From NCBI GenBank assembly GCA_020060765.1, contig JAGUZQ010000120.1, positions 1 through 64,000 on the forward strand: a stretch of DNA of 64,000 nucleotides. Direction: 5' to 3'. The notes beneath the pieces were generated by a model, which saw only the letters and a list, made by a program, of their open reading frames with translations, did not search any database and had not been told where the DNA came from. A program made the position numbers and the translations under genes. The stretch is from Planctomycetota bacterium (GTDB taxonomy: Bacteria > Planctomycetota > SZUA-567). Below are positions 16,188 through 25,407 of the stretch, in pieces. Numbering within the stretch: the first letter of the stretch is position 1; the number at the start of each line of letters is the position of its first letter.

Positions 16188-17912
16188 CTAACCGCAACCG
16201 GCAACCCGTCCCAGCGCCTCGACGCTCCAGATCAAGGGATACAGTTTTTCGCCGTACCAGAGTTGCGAGAAATACAGACCAATGGGAGAAGGATTCATCT
16301 GGTCTGAAATATTCCGAGCCAGGAATTCCGCGCCGCCGAGAGCTGCTTGCCTCGCGGATTCATTGCCGGGAAATCCGGATAACGCCGTCACCGCCAGCGC
16401 AGTTTCCTCGATCGTGCTTTTCACGCCAGACGCCGCGCCCCAGCCGCCGTCGGTGTTGCGGCACGACAACAGGAACTCCACGCTCGCGGTCGGCGCTTCG
16501 ACACGCGGGCAACTGTCATAAGCCCGTAATACTCTGGCCGTGCCGAAGACGGGATTACGCTTGTCCGGAGTTTCCTGGCTGCCGAACCAGAGGGGAAACC
16601 AGGAACCGTCGGAATTTAGCGACTTCCGCAAATATTCAAAACCGCGACCTATCGCGGGGCTGATACCAGGCGAGGGGAAATATGCGGCGCTGGCGGAAAG
16701 GGCGCGGATTACATGCGCGGTAAGATCAGCGCTACTCCGGTCAAACGGCAGCCGGTTCCACCCCCGGCAGAACGTCGGCCAGCCTCCGTCGCGGTTTTGC
16801 AGACGCTGCAGCCAGTTCACGCCGCTGGCGACAGCCTGGCTCAATTCCTCTTTTTCGCAAAAAACTTCTGTCGTATCGCTTGTCAACGCCAGCAACACGC
16901 CAGCGGTGTCGTCGGCGTCAGGCACGCCGCCGGGACGGTGAGTCCACGCCCAACCGCCGGGAGCGGAGGCAGTGAAAGGATGAATGCCTTTGTGCTGTTG
17001 CCCCAGCAGCCAGCGGAGAGTTTCGACCGGCACCGGCTTTCCCGCCGCGCGCAGGGCAGATACAGCGGCGGAAGTCAGCCAGACGGAAAGATCGGTGTCG
17101 ATGGGAACGCTGCCGTCGGGGCGGACGGATTGGCGCAGAAAATCCAGGCATCGGTCCACGACGGAATGGCGGGGCAGTCCGGCTTCGGCCAGCCCCATGG
17201 CGGCAAACGCGGTGAGCGGCGCGGCCTGGAGGAAACCGCCACCGGAAGGCTGGATAGATGCCAGCTTTTTCAGCGCCGCCGGGATCGCCGCGTTTCGCAG
17301 AACCCCCGTCAGCGGGTTGCCACCGGCTTTTTTCCGGTGCAGCAACAGCCCAAGCGAAATCAAGGCAGGCAAGGCATAACTCACCACTTCCAGCCGGAAG
17401 AATTTCAACCAGGATGACGGCAGCGCCGACAGTTCCAGCGGCAGCGCCGGAATATCGTCCCAGTCAGCCAAACCCGCCAAAGCCGCGTTGCACAGGATCG
17501 GCACGGCAAAGGTGCGGTCTTCGCCGTAAAGGGCAAGGATGGCGTCTGCCAGTTTTTTTCCGCCTGCCGCACGCGAGAGATATTCCTCGCCTTCGGCCTC
17601 AATACGCGAAAAATCCGCTCCTCCCGCCAGACTGAACGCGGACAGAGCGAGGACGGTCGCAGGCAGGTTACTGGCGCTGTCGGTAGTGTCGCCCCAACCG
17701 CCGTCGGGATTGCGGTTATCAGCCAGCCAGCACAAATTGCGATTAAGCCGCGCGTGGTCTTCCTCGCGACCGCAGGCAGAAAAAGCGCTGGCGGCGGTGG
17801 CGGTGGCCAGCGCGCTGGAAGACAGTTCCCCTTCCCAGAAATTACCGGCAGTCATTTCCGCCTGCAAAAGTTCGCAAGCACGATTCCTGGCATGGACAAT
17901 ACTTTCCCGCAC
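16188..17912 (-). CDS. Squalene-hopene-cyclase-like class II terpene cyclase
   Basis: A 574-residue alpha/alpha-barrel protein built of prenyltransferase/squalene-oxidase repeats. The protonating motif of class II cyclases, DADDTAG, is at 332-338. QW-type repeats appear as NPDGGWGD (68-75), APGGWAW, NRDGGWPTF, NSDGSWF and NTDGGWG. At 574 residues it is shorter than typical squalene-hopene cyclases (about 630 or more), so product and substrate may differ. GTG start with CCGGAGG seven bases upstream. It stands alone; no squalene synthase genes are in the window, though ispD of the MEP pathway is 12 kb away. Confidence 0.85.
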   Translation of the reverse strand: MRESIVHARNRACELLQAEMTAGNFWEGELSSSALATATAASAFSACGREEDHARLNRNLCWLADNRNPDGGWGDTTDSASNLPATVLALSAFSLAGGADFSRIEAEGEEYLSRAAGGKKLADAILALYGEDRTFAVPILCNAALAGLADWDDIPALPLELSALPSSWLKFFRLEVVSYALPALISLGLLLHRKKAGGNPLTGVLRNAAIPAALKKLASIQPSGGGFLQAAPLTAFAAMGLAEAGLPRHSVVDRCLDFLRQSVRPDGSVPIDTDLSVWLTSAAVSALRAAGKPVPVETLRWLLGQQHKGIHPFTASAPGGWAWTHRPGGVPDADDTAGVLLALTSDTTEVFCEKEELSQAVASGVNWLQRLQNRDGGWPTFCRGWNRLPFDRSSADLTAHVIRALSASAAYFPSPGISPAIGRGFEYLRKSLNSDGSWFPLWFGSQETPDKRNPVFGTARVLRAYDSCPRVEAPTASVEFLLSCRNTDGGWGAASGVKSTIEETALAVTALSGFPGNESARQAALGGAEFLARNISDQMNPSPIGLYFSQLWYGEKLYPLIWSVEALGRVAGCG

Positions 17913-17972
17913 TGTTTTTCCTCCGGCAACAGTATAACGCCTGTTCCGGCAAAGTAAAAGCAGTTACCTGTC

Positions 17973-18000
17973 TTGACTTTTTCCGGTGATTAGGCACAAT
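17973..18000 (+). promoter_or_regulatory. Possible promoter for the FHA-domain gene
   Basis: TTGACT (17973-17978), 16-base spacer, CACAAT (17995-18000). The -10 box is weak. Confidence 0.3.
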
Positions 18001-18101
18001 GTGGTTGCTTCGATTTTACTTGAGCCGGTTTTCTCCGGCAGGCGGGATCCGGCATGATCCCGCAGGGTTGGTCTTTTGGTCTTTTCCGGAAGGAAAACAA
18101 C

Positions 18102-19592
18102 ATGCCGCGCGTGAGGGTCAAGAACGGTCCGGCGAAAAATTCCTGTTACGACGTCGTCGACAAGCCGCTGTCGCTGGGGAGAGAGCCGACCTGCGACATC
18201 CAGATCATGGACAAGGGTTCCAGCCGCAACCACGCGGAACTGTTCCGGATCGGCGAAATGTGTTTTATCCGCGACCTGGAAAGCCGCAACGGCACCTTCG
18301 TCAACGAGGTCAAGATCGACGAGGAACTGCTGCGCGAAGGCGACCGCATCCAGATCGGCGCCACTATCCTGGTATTTGAAACCGGCGACGCCCCGGCGGA
18401 AAACGACGGGCTGGAGTTTTCCGAGGAAGCGGTCGGCAACACCCTCGAACTCCGCCTGGAAGACCTTTCCGCCATGAACGTGGGCGAGGGCGACGGCGGC
18501 GAAGCCAAGCGGCTGCGCGGCATCTACCGCCTGGGCCGCATCCTGGCCGAGGAAAAGGACGAGGCGGGGCTGATCGAGAAGGTGCTGCCTTTCGTGGCGG
18601 GTGAACTTAACGCCGACTGCGCCTATCTCTTCACCAGAGACGCGGTCAAGGGCAATATCGTCCCCATTGGCACATTTTCCCGGAGCGGCAAGAAGGGCGG
18701 CAAAATTTCCCGCTCCATTATCCGCCGCGCCATCCAGGAAAAACGGGCGCTGCTCACCTCCGACGCGATGCAGGATGACCGTTTCTCCGCCCGTGACAGC
18801 ATCATGCTGAAACAGATTCACAGCGTGATCTGCGTGCCGCTGGCCGTCACCGGCGACCTTTCGGGAGTGCTGTACCTCGCGGGCAACAGCCCTTCCGATG
18901 TATTTAACGAGGAAGACCTGGAACTTTCCGCCGCCATGGCCGACCAGATCGGGCTGGCTATCTCCCATCTGCGAGTGCAGGAGACCCAGCGCGAAAACCT
19001 GATGAGCACCATCCGCGTCCTGGTGCGTGCAGCGGAGATGAAGCAGCCTTCCGCGCGCGGCAGATCCGAAAGAATCGCCAACTACGCCTTGGCGATCGGA
19101 CGGCGGATGCGCATGACTCCCCTGCAACTGGAAAGCCTGCAACTGGCGGCGCTGCTGCACAACATCGGCCTGCTGGCCGAGGACGACGAGACAGTGGCGG
19201 AAAAATACCGCGAGAAGGACGGACGCGAGTTTTCGCAGGCGGAAAGGCAGGTTCGCTTTTCGCTGGACATCGTGCGCGACATGGCCTGCTTCTCCGCCAT
19301 CGAGGATGGCGTGCGTTACCAGCTTGAATTCAACGACGGCTCCGGCCCGGAAGGGATGAAAGGCGAAAATATCCCCCTGTCCGCGCGAATCGTCGCGGTG
19401 GCTAGCGAATTCGACCGCCTCATCACCACCCCCACTGGCATCAGCGAAGTCGAAGCCTTGAAACAGGCAGTGATCGAACTGGGTCGCCAAAGCGGCAGGA
19501 AGTTCGACGAGGACGTGGTGAAAGCGCTGCTGGTGGCGCACCGCAACGACGAACTGGTGGCTTGCCCGGAAGCCTTCGCGGAAGAGGAATAA
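18102..19592 (+). CDS. FHA-GAF-degenerate HD-GYP signalling protein
   Basis: A 496-residue cytoplasmic protein. An FHA phosphopeptide-binding domain (about 1-95; LSLGREPTCDIQI, SSRNHAEL, RDLESRNGTFVN) is followed by a GAF domain (about 140-300) and a C-terminal HD-GYP-like domain. In the last, the metal ligands are lost: AALLHNIG at about 347-354 replaces HD with HN, and GSGPEGMKGENIPLSARI lacks the GYP Tyr. It is therefore a probable pseudo-phosphodiesterase with a scaffold or sensory role. The ATG at 18102 has GGAAGGA upstream and is preferred to an in-frame ATG at 18054. It is followed after one base by a bifunctional-nuclease-family gene, implying an operon. Confidence 0.85.
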   Translation: MPRVRVKNGPAKNSCYDVVDKPLSLGREPTCDIQIMDKGSSRNHAELFRIGEMCFIRDLESRNGTFVNEVKIDEELLREGDRIQIGATILVFETGDAPAENDGLEFSEEAVGNTLELRLEDLSAMNVGEGDGGEAKRLRGIYRLGRILAEEKDEAGLIEKVLPFVAGELNADCAYLFTRDAVKGNIVPIGTFSRSGKKGGKISRSIIRRAIQEKRALLTSDAMQDDRFSARDSIMLKQIHSVICVPLAVTGDLSGVLYLAGNSPSDVFNEEDLELSAAMADQIGLAISHLRVQETQRENLMSTIRVLVRAAEMKQPSARGRSERIANYALAIGRRMRMTPLQLESLQLAALLHNIGLLAEDDETVAEKYREKDGREFSQAERQVRFSLDIVRDMACFSAIEDGVRYQLEFNDGSGPEGMKGENIPLSARIVAVASEFDRLITTPTGISEVEALKQAVIELGRQSGRKFDEDVVKALLVAHRNDELVACPEAFAEEE

Positions 19593-19593
19593 G

Positions 19594-20013
19594 ATGGCTT
19601 TGGTGGAATGCGAACTGGCGCAGATCATGATTACCGAAAGCGCCGTGGCACCGCAGGTAATCGTGCTGCGGGAAAAAAACGGGGCGCGCGCCTTCCCGAT
19701 CCACATCGGTTTTTTCGAAGCCTTGGCCATCAACCGCCACGTCCACGGCGAGGAACTGGTCAGACCCATGACCCACGACCTGCTGGCTGCGGTGATCGAA
19801 AACCTGGGCGGCACCCTGGTGCGGATCGTGGTCAGCGACCTGATGGAAGACGAGGAAGGCAACGGCACTTTCTACGGCCTGCTGGTGGTGTCGCAGAACG
19901 GGGAGGAAATCGAAATCGACTGCCGCCCCTCCGACGCGGTGGCGCTGGCGGTGCGCGACGGCTGCCCGATTTTCGTCGAGGAGCAGGTGCTTAATTCCTC
20001 CAGCAACGCCTGA
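19594..20013 (+). CDS. Bifunctional nuclease family protein (DUF151)
   Basis: A 139-residue protein matching the BFN/DUF151 family across its whole length: VILREKNGARAFPIHIGFFEA, RPMTHDLLAAVIENLGG and the diagnostic CRPSDAVALAVR near residue 108. Some members are reported to have RNase/DNase activity, but the physiological role is usually unclear. The start lies one base after the stop of the FHA gene, with AGAGGAA as ribosome binding site, so the two are co-translated and may share a stress or phospho-signalling function. Confidence 0.88.
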   Translation: MALVECELAQIMITESAVAPQVIVLREKNGARAFPIHIGFFEALAINRHVHGEELVRPMTHDLLAAVIENLGGTLVRIVVSDLMEDEEGNGTFYGLLVVSQNGEEIEIDCRPSDAVALAVRDGCPIFVEEQVLNSSSNA

Positions 20014-20049
20014 ACCTAAAAAACTTTTCGGAGATTTTCCCGACTTTTC

Positions 20050-20080
20050 TTGACAGGAACCATTCCGAAGTTAACATAAT
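20050..20080 (+). promoter_or_regulatory. Probable promoter for ptsI
   Basis: -35 TTGACA at 20050-20055. Two -10 candidates exist: TAACAT (20072-20077, 16-base spacer) and CATAAT (20075-20080, 19-base spacer), in an AT-rich stretch unlike the flanks. Confidence 0.5.
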
Positions 20081-20161
20081 ATAATTAAAGAGTTTATGGC
20101 ATTGGCTCAAATGCCGGTTGCGACCGGCGGCAAGCGCGACAACAAGCATCGAAGGTGATTC

Positions 20162-21919
20162 ATGGAAATTCTCAAAGGCATCCCGGTCTCTCCCGGATTC
20201 GCCATCGGCGAAGCCTTTATTCTCGACAGCGAGGAATCGGTCATTCCCCGCCGCTTCATTTCCCAGCCGGAAGTGGAGACTGAAGTAACCAGGTTTCACG
20301 CCGCCGTGGAAAAGGCCAAGGCCGACATCCGCGAGTTGCAGCGCCGTGTCTCCGACGAGATCGGCGAGGAAGCGGCGCCTATCTTCGACGCCCACGTCAT
20401 GATTCTTTCCGACAAGCCCCTGCACGATGAAGTCCTCGGGCGCATCCGCAACAATCGTTTCGCCGCCGAATACGCCGTCAGCCGCAGCCTGCGTAAATTT
20501 GAAAAGGCGTTTCTCCGCACCGGCAACAGCTATCTCGCCCAGCGCATCACCGACCTGCGCGACATCGAACAACGCATGTTGCAGGCGCTGTTGGGCGAAC
20601 GCAAGGAGGAAATCCGCCAACTCGACCGCCAGGTGGTGCTGCTGGCGCACGACCTCACCCCCAGCCAGACCGCTGCTTTCGACCGCGAAAAGGTGATCGG
20701 CTTCGCCACCGACGTCGGCGGCATGACGGGTCACACCGCCATTGTCGCGCGCGCGCGGGAAATTCCGGCGGTGGTCGGCCTGGGCACGGTCTCCACCGAC
20801 GTCTCCACCGGCGACCTTGTGGTCGTCGACGGCAACCGCGGCATCGTGGTCGTCAATCCCGACGAAAAGACGATGGACGCTTACCGCCGGATGATGAAGG
20901 ATTTCCACGTCTTCGAGGAAGCACTGATCGGCGAGAAGGATCTGCCGGCGGTGACACTGGACGGTTGTCGCGTGAGCGTGGCGGCTAATATCGAGTTCCC
21001 CCGCGAAATCGAAACCGTACTCCAGTTCGGCGGCGAGGGAGTGGGTCTGTACCGGACGGAATTCCTGTACCTGGAATCGGAAGTAGAACCGGACGAGGCC
21101 ATGCACTTCGAAGCCTACGAGCGCGCCATCTCCATGGTCGGCAGCCTGCCTATCGCCATCCGCACCCTGGATCTCGGCGCGGACAAGTTTTTCCATATCG
21201 GCAAGAGCACGGTCGACATCCTGCACGAGCGCAACCCCGCCCTCGGCTGCCGGGCGATCCGTTATTGCCTGCGTTACCCTGACGTTTTCCGCAAGCAGAT
21301 CCGGGCGATCTGCCGCGCCTCGGCGCTGGGCAACGTCAAGATGATGATCCCGATGGTTAGCTATTGCGACGAAGTTATCGCGGTACGGCAGATGGTGGCG
21401 GAAGTGCAGGAACGGCTGGCCGACGAAGATGTGCCTTTCAATCCCGACATGCCTATCGGCATCATGGTGGAGGTACCCTCGGTGGCACTCACCATAGAGC
21501 GCTTCTGCGATCACTGCGATTTTTTCAGCATCGGCACCAACGACCTGACGCAATACGTCCTCGCCGCCGACCGCACCAACGAGCACGTCGCCGGGCTTTA
21601 CTGGCCGGGACATCCTTCGATTCTGCGCCTGATCCGGGAGGTTCTGGAAAAGTCGGCCGAACGCGGCATTCCGGTCAGCCTCTGCGGGGAAATGGCGGGC
21701 GACGCCGCGTTCGTGGTGTTCCTGCTGGGATTGGGACTGCGCAACTTCTCGGTCAGCCCGCCGCTGATTCCGGAAGTGAAAAAGCTGATCCGCTACGTAA
21801 CGCTGGACAAGGCGCAGGAAGTGTCCGACCACGCGCTAAGCCTCGGCACCAGCCGCGAGGTCATGGCCTATCTGCGCGGAGTTACCCGCGAATACCAGCC
21901 CAACTGGAATTTCATGTAA
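20162..21919 (+). CDS. ptsI: Phosphoenolpyruvate-protein phosphotransferase (PTS enzyme I)
   Basis: A 585-residue enzyme I of normal length. The N-terminal HPr-binding and swivelling domains carry the phosphorylated His191 in GGMTGHTAIVAR. The PEP-binding barrel shows GVGLYRTEFLYLE, TLDLGADKF, GTNDLTQYVLAADRTN and the active-site Cys in SLCGEMAGD. It transfers phosphate from PEP to HPr, either for sugar uptake or for regulatory PTS. No HPr or enzyme II gene is in the window, so its partners lie elsewhere. It converges on the fucosidase gene with a gap of about 20 bases. Confidence 0.95.
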   Translation: MEILKGIPVSPGFAIGEAFILDSEESVIPRRFISQPEVETEVTRFHAAVEKAKADIRELQRRVSDEIGEEAAPIFDAHVMILSDKPLHDEVLGRIRNNRFAAEYAVSRSLRKFEKAFLRTGNSYLAQRITDLRDIEQRMLQALLGERKEEIRQLDRQVVLLAHDLTPSQTAAFDREKVIGFATDVGGMTGHTAIVARAREIPAVVGLGTVSTDVSTGDLVVVDGNRGIVVVNPDEKTMDAYRRMMKDFHVFEEALIGEKDLPAVTLDGCRVSVAANIEFPREIETVLQFGGEGVGLYRTEFLYLESEVEPDEAMHFEAYERAISMVGSLPIAIRTLDLGADKFFHIGKSTVDILHERNPALGCRAIRYCLRYPDVFRKQIRAICRASALGNVKMMIPMVSYCDEVIAVRQMVAEVQERLADEDVPFNPDMPIGIMVEVPSVALTIERFCDHCDFFSIGTNDLTQYVLAADRTNEHVAGLYWPGHPSILRLIREVLEKSAERGIPVSLCGEMAGDAAFVVFLLGLGLRNFSVSPPLIPEVKKLIRYVTLDKAQEVSDHALSLGTSREVMAYLRGVTREYQPNWNFM

Positions 21920-21938
21920 CGCCCACTAACCGGATTTT

Positions 21939-23174
21939 TCATTTCAGCGTTATTTCCACCACTTCCACCGGCACGTCCAACCGCCGGTTCGGCAGGCGCA
22001 GGCGCAGTTCGCCCGCTTTAAGCGAATCGGTTCCCCACTGCATGATCTGCGGCACGTCGGCGCCGTCTCCCAGCATGGTGGCATGACGGACCTGGTCTTT
22101 CAACCCCGGCAAAATGATGTCACTGGTCTGCTTGCCCAGCAGGTGCAGGAACAGCCGGTTGCCTTTCTGGGTGTAACAGGCGTTGAATGGCGGCGTTAAT
22201 TCCGCCGCCGTCGAACCGTGCAGCGAGTCGCGGTACAGATCCATCCATTCGGCGAGTTTGCCGAGTTGCTCTACGCTTTCCTTGGGCAAACGTCCGCGCG
22301 CGTCGGGGCCGACGTTGAGCAGCAGGTTGCCGTTGCGGCTGGCGCAACCCAGCAGCGTTCCCAGGACGGATTCAATCGGCTTGTACGCGGCGTAATTCCT
22401 GGCATAGCCCCAGTTGTCGTTAAGGGTGATGCAGGCTTCCCAGACCTCGGCTTGCCTGCCGCCGATTTCGACCGGCGCTGTGGGGACGCACAACTCGGCG
22501 GTGCCGAAATCGCCGGGAAAGGATTTCTTGTCGTAGCTCAGGCGGTCGTTGAGCAGGATGTCGGGCTGGCAGTCGTAAACCAGTCGGCGCAAAACTTCCG
22601 CGTCCCAGTCTTCCGGCTTTTTCCATTTGCTGGTGTAATCCAGGAACAGCAGATCGATTTTGCCATAATCGGTCAGTATCTGCCTGACGTTCTTATGCAG
22701 ATATTCCCGGTAGATCGCCATATCGCGCGTCGGCCATTCCCTCTCCCCCTTGCGCCAGAGCGGATGCTCCTGGTCAGGCATGAAGTGGGGATGCTGCCAG
22801 TCCGGCAGGGAGTGATAAAACCCGATCCGGTGCCCGCGCGCGCGAAAAGCCTGCGTCAGTTCGGCGGTGATATCGCGACCGTAGGGCGTATTCATAATAT
22901 TGAAATCGGTCTGGCGGCTGTTGTACATGCAGAAGCCGTCGTGGTGGCGGGTGGTGAAAACCACGTACCGCATTCCCGCGTCCCACGCCAGATCAGCCCA
23001 ATAGCCGGGATCGAAATCGACGGGGTTGAATCTGTCCATATAGGCACGGTAAGTGCCTGGGTCGATGTCGCTATTAAACATATCCCATTCACCCCGGGCG
23101 GGGATGGCATATAAACCCCAGTGGATAAACAGCCCAAATCTTGCCTGGGCAAACCATTCAGCTTTACGTTCCAT
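21939..23174 (-). CDS. Alpha-L-fucosidase (GH29)
   Basis: A 411-residue GH29 enzyme. The signature N-terminus WFAQARFGLFIHWGLY, YVVFTTRHHDGFCMYNS and the nucleophile Asp179 in IDLLFLDYTS are present; a small beta-sandwich ends the protein. No signal peptide is visible, which suggests cytoplasmic or non-classical location. I start at the ATG at 23174, preceded by TGGAGAA, instead of an in-frame ATG 17 codons upstream without a ribosome binding site. GH29 releases L-fucose from glycans; a fucose mutarotase (fucU) lies at 51285-51731, so the organism probably uses fucose. Confidence 0.92.
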   Translation of the reverse strand: MERKAEWFAQARFGLFIHWGLYAIPARGEWDMFNSDIDPGTYRAYMDRFNPVDFDPGYWADLAWDAGMRYVVFTTRHHDGFCMYNSRQTDFNIMNTPYGRDITAELTQAFRARGHRIGFYHSLPDWQHPHFMPDQEHPLWRKGEREWPTRDMAIYREYLHKNVRQILTDYGKIDLLFLDYTSKWKKPEDWDAEVLRRLVYDCQPDILLNDRLSYDKKSFPGDFGTAELCVPTAPVEIGGRQAEVWEACITLNDNWGYARNYAAYKPIESVLGTLLGCASRNGNLLLNVGPDARGRLPKESVEQLGKLAEWMDLYRDSLHGSTAAELTPPFNACYTQKGNRLFLHLLGKQTSDIILPGLKDQVRHATMLGDGADVPQIMQWGTDSLKAGELRLRLPNRRLDVPVEVVEITLK

Positions 23175-23277
23175 GCGTTCTCCATTATTGAATAAGTCCC
23201 ACAATAATAACATATTTTTTTGCAAAATCCAGGCATCAGGATTTTACTTTTTCCCATTTCCGCATATGATAAGCTGG

Positions 23278-23445
23278 ATGGAAAAAGCTAACCAGAAAAA
23301 ACGGATCATGAAGTGCGTGCAATGCAACGGCGGCAACACCCGCTTTGCCTTCCCCTTCCAATTCCGTTTCTACCGCAAGCTCCGCGGCCACGTCAAGATC
23401 ACCTGCGACGACTGCAAGGCGGTCTGGCGCACGCCATACCCGTAA
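23278..23445 (+). CDS. Zinc-ribbon mini-protein, unknown function
   Basis: A protein of about 55 residues with CxxC at residues 13 and 16 and a second CxxC (CDDC) some 33 residues later, separated by a basic aromatic stretch (FQFRFYRKLRGHVK). This is a plausible single zinc ribbon. Starts at 23266, 23278 or 23308 are all possible and none has a strong ribosome binding site. It ends 21 bases before the ABC-F gene. No family recognised; a nucleic-acid or ribosome-associated role would fit but is conjecture. Confidence 0.5.
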   Translation: MEKANQKKRIMKCVQCNGGNTRFAFPFQFRFYRKLRGHVKITCDDCKAVWRTPYP

Positions 23446-23466
23446 TTTCTTCCGGAAATAACCGAC

Positions 23467-25224
23467 ATGCCCCTGCTTTTTGAACTGGACAGCATCGAAC
23501 TCGCCTTTGGCGGGCGCCCCATTTTCTCGGGGATTACCGAATCGTTTTTCTCCGACCGCAAGTGCGCCCTGATCGGCCGCAACGGCGCAGGCAAAACCAC
23601 GCTCTGCCGACTCATCACCGGCGAGGAATCGCCCGACTACGGCGAACTCCGGCAACAACCGTCTCTGCGCATAGGCTATCTCCGGCAGGGCGGCGAGCTG
23701 GGCGAGGACGAATCCGCGCTGGATTTTCTGCGCCGTTCCTCCGGCAGCCCGGAATGGCGCTGCGGGGAAGCGGCGGGAAAACTCGGCATCGATCCGGACA
23801 AGCTAGCCGCCCCGGCCCGGGCTCTCTCCGGCGGCTGGCGCACGCTGCTGAAACTGGCGGCGCTGATGCTGGAGGAGCCAAGTTTCCTGATCCTGGACGA
23901 ACCGACCAACTTTCTAGATCTGCGCACGCTGCTGAAACTGGAGAATTTTCTTAACGGCTGGAGCGGCGGCGCGCTTATCATCTCCCACGACCGCTCCTTT
24001 CTCAACCGCACCTGTTCGCACACGCTGGAACTGTCGCTGGCGAAACTGCATTCCTACCCCGGCACGGTGGAGCAGTATTTCGCGCACCGGCAGGAGCGGC
24101 TGGAACACCAGGAGCGGGTGAACGTTGCCCGCCAGAGCAAGATGAAACAGTTGCAGCGCTTTATCGACAAGAACCGCGCCGGTGCCAACACCGCCGCGCA
24201 GGCCAAGAATAAACAGAAGCAACTCGACCGCATCGAGGAAATCCACGAAATCGAAACCGAGCATTATGTTTCGCGCGTGCGCCTGCCCCTGCCCGAGCCG
24301 CTGCGGAAAACCGTTTACCAGTGCGAGGAACTGGCTATCGGTTACGATGGCAAGGCAATTGCGGAAAATATCTCCTTCAGCATCGAACCCGGCGACAAGG
24401 TGGCGATCGTCGGCGACAACGGCCAGGGCAAGACCACGCTGCTGCGCACCATGACCGGCAGCCTTCCCGAAATTTCCGGCAAACAGCGCTGGGCGATCGG
24501 GGCGAGTCCGGTCGTCTACGCGCAGCACGTCTATGAAGCGCTGCCGCCGAACCTGCCCGCGCGTGACTACCTGATCGCCAACGCCGGGCAGGATTACACG
24601 GAAAAGGACGTGCTGAATATCGCGGGCGGTTTCGGCTTTTCCCGCGACGACGGGAGCAAGCGCATAGCGGTGCTGTCGGGAGGGGAACGGGCGCGCCTGT
24701 CGCTGGCGGGGATTTTTCTCCGGGGCGGAAACGTGCTGGCGCTGGACGAGCCGGTCAACCATCTCGACGTGGAAACCGTGGACGCATTGGCGCAGGCGCT
24801 GGAGGAATATCCCGGCACTATCGTCTTCGTCAGCCACGAGCGCGACTTCTGCCGCCGGGTGGCGACGCGGGTGCTGGAGGTAAGTAACGGCGGGGTGCGT
24901 AATTTCCCCGGCGACTACGCCGACTATCTGGCGGAAGTCGATCTCGAACAGGACGAAGCAACCCGCGCCGCGCCTAAACAGATTATGAAAAAGGAGAGCG
25001 AAGGCAAGAATCGCTACGAACTGTCCAAGAAATCCGCCTCCTGCGAACGGCGGCTGGAAAAGCAGGCGCAAGTCATCGCCGCGCTTCACGCCAGAATGCT
25101 GGCAGAACCCGACTGGCAACAGGCAGCCAAACTGAAACAAGAACACGACCTGCTCGCCGCCGATCAGCAGTTGCTGGAAGAGGAATGGCTGCTGCTACAG
25201 GAGGAACTGGAAAGCTGCCCCTGA
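23467..25224 (+). CDS. ABC-F family ATPase (ribosome-associated, Uup-like)
   Basis: A 585-residue soluble protein with two ABC cassettes and no membrane segments. Cassette 1: GRNGAGKTTL Walker A, LSGGW signature (Trp where LSGGQ is usual), LILDEPTNFLD Walker B. Cassette 2: GDNGQGKTTL, LSGGERARL, LALDEPVNHLD. The cassettes are joined by a charged alpha-helical linker (about 215-270) typical of ABC-F proteins. A C-terminal coiled coil (about 500-580) resembles Uup. ABC-F proteins act on the ribosome, in translation quality control or antibiotic protection; nothing here proves resistance. Confidence 0.9.
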   Translation: MPLLFELDSIELAFGGRPIFSGITESFFSDRKCALIGRNGAGKTTLCRLITGEESPDYGELRQQPSLRIGYLRQGGELGEDESALDFLRRSSGSPEWRCGEAAGKLGIDPDKLAAPARALSGGWRTLLKLAALMLEEPSFLILDEPTNFLDLRTLLKLENFLNGWSGGALIISHDRSFLNRTCSHTLELSLAKLHSYPGTVEQYFAHRQERLEHQERVNVARQSKMKQLQRFIDKNRAGANTAAQAKNKQKQLDRIEEIHEIETEHYVSRVRLPLPEPLRKTVYQCEELAIGYDGKAIAENISFSIEPGDKVAIVGDNGQGKTTLLRTMTGSLPEISGKQRWAIGASPVVYAQHVYEALPPNLPARDYLIANAGQDYTEKDVLNIAGGFGFSRDDGSKRIAVLSGGERARLSLAGIFLRGGNVLALDEPVNHLDVETVDALAQALEEYPGTIVFVSHERDFCRRVATRVLEVSNGGVRNFPGDYADYLAEVDLEQDEATRAAPKQIMKKESEGKNRYELSKKSASCERRLEKQAQVIAALHARMLAEPDWQQAAKLKQEHDLLAADQQLLEEEWLLLQEELESCP

Positions 25225-25265
25225 ACGACGCCAGGTGCAGATTTTATTTGCCGCAAGCATCTGTT

Positions 25266-25407
25266 ATATCAATTCAGGTTAGCAGTGACCGATATGCTGA
25301 CATTCTCCCCCTCCCAGGGGGAGTTAGAGGGGGTGAACGGGGAATGGCTTCACCCCTCCCTCCCCTGGAAGGGGAGGAACTTTCGGCATCATTAACTTGA
25401 ATTGATA
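25266..25407. repeat. Element with terminal inverted repeats around a family B palindrome
   Basis: ATATCAATTCA and GTTA at about 25266-25281 are matched by an inverted copy at about 25391-25407. Between them (25304-25382) is the same palindrome as at 5642-5721. The arrangement looks like a small non-coding insertion element; its right end reaches the last codon of larC. Confidence 0.65.

Noticed and set aside
23467-25224. ABC-F protein considered as an antibiotic-resistance determinant
   Set aside because: The C-terminal coiled coil and general layout fit housekeeping Uup-like members; nothing in the sequence indicates resistance.
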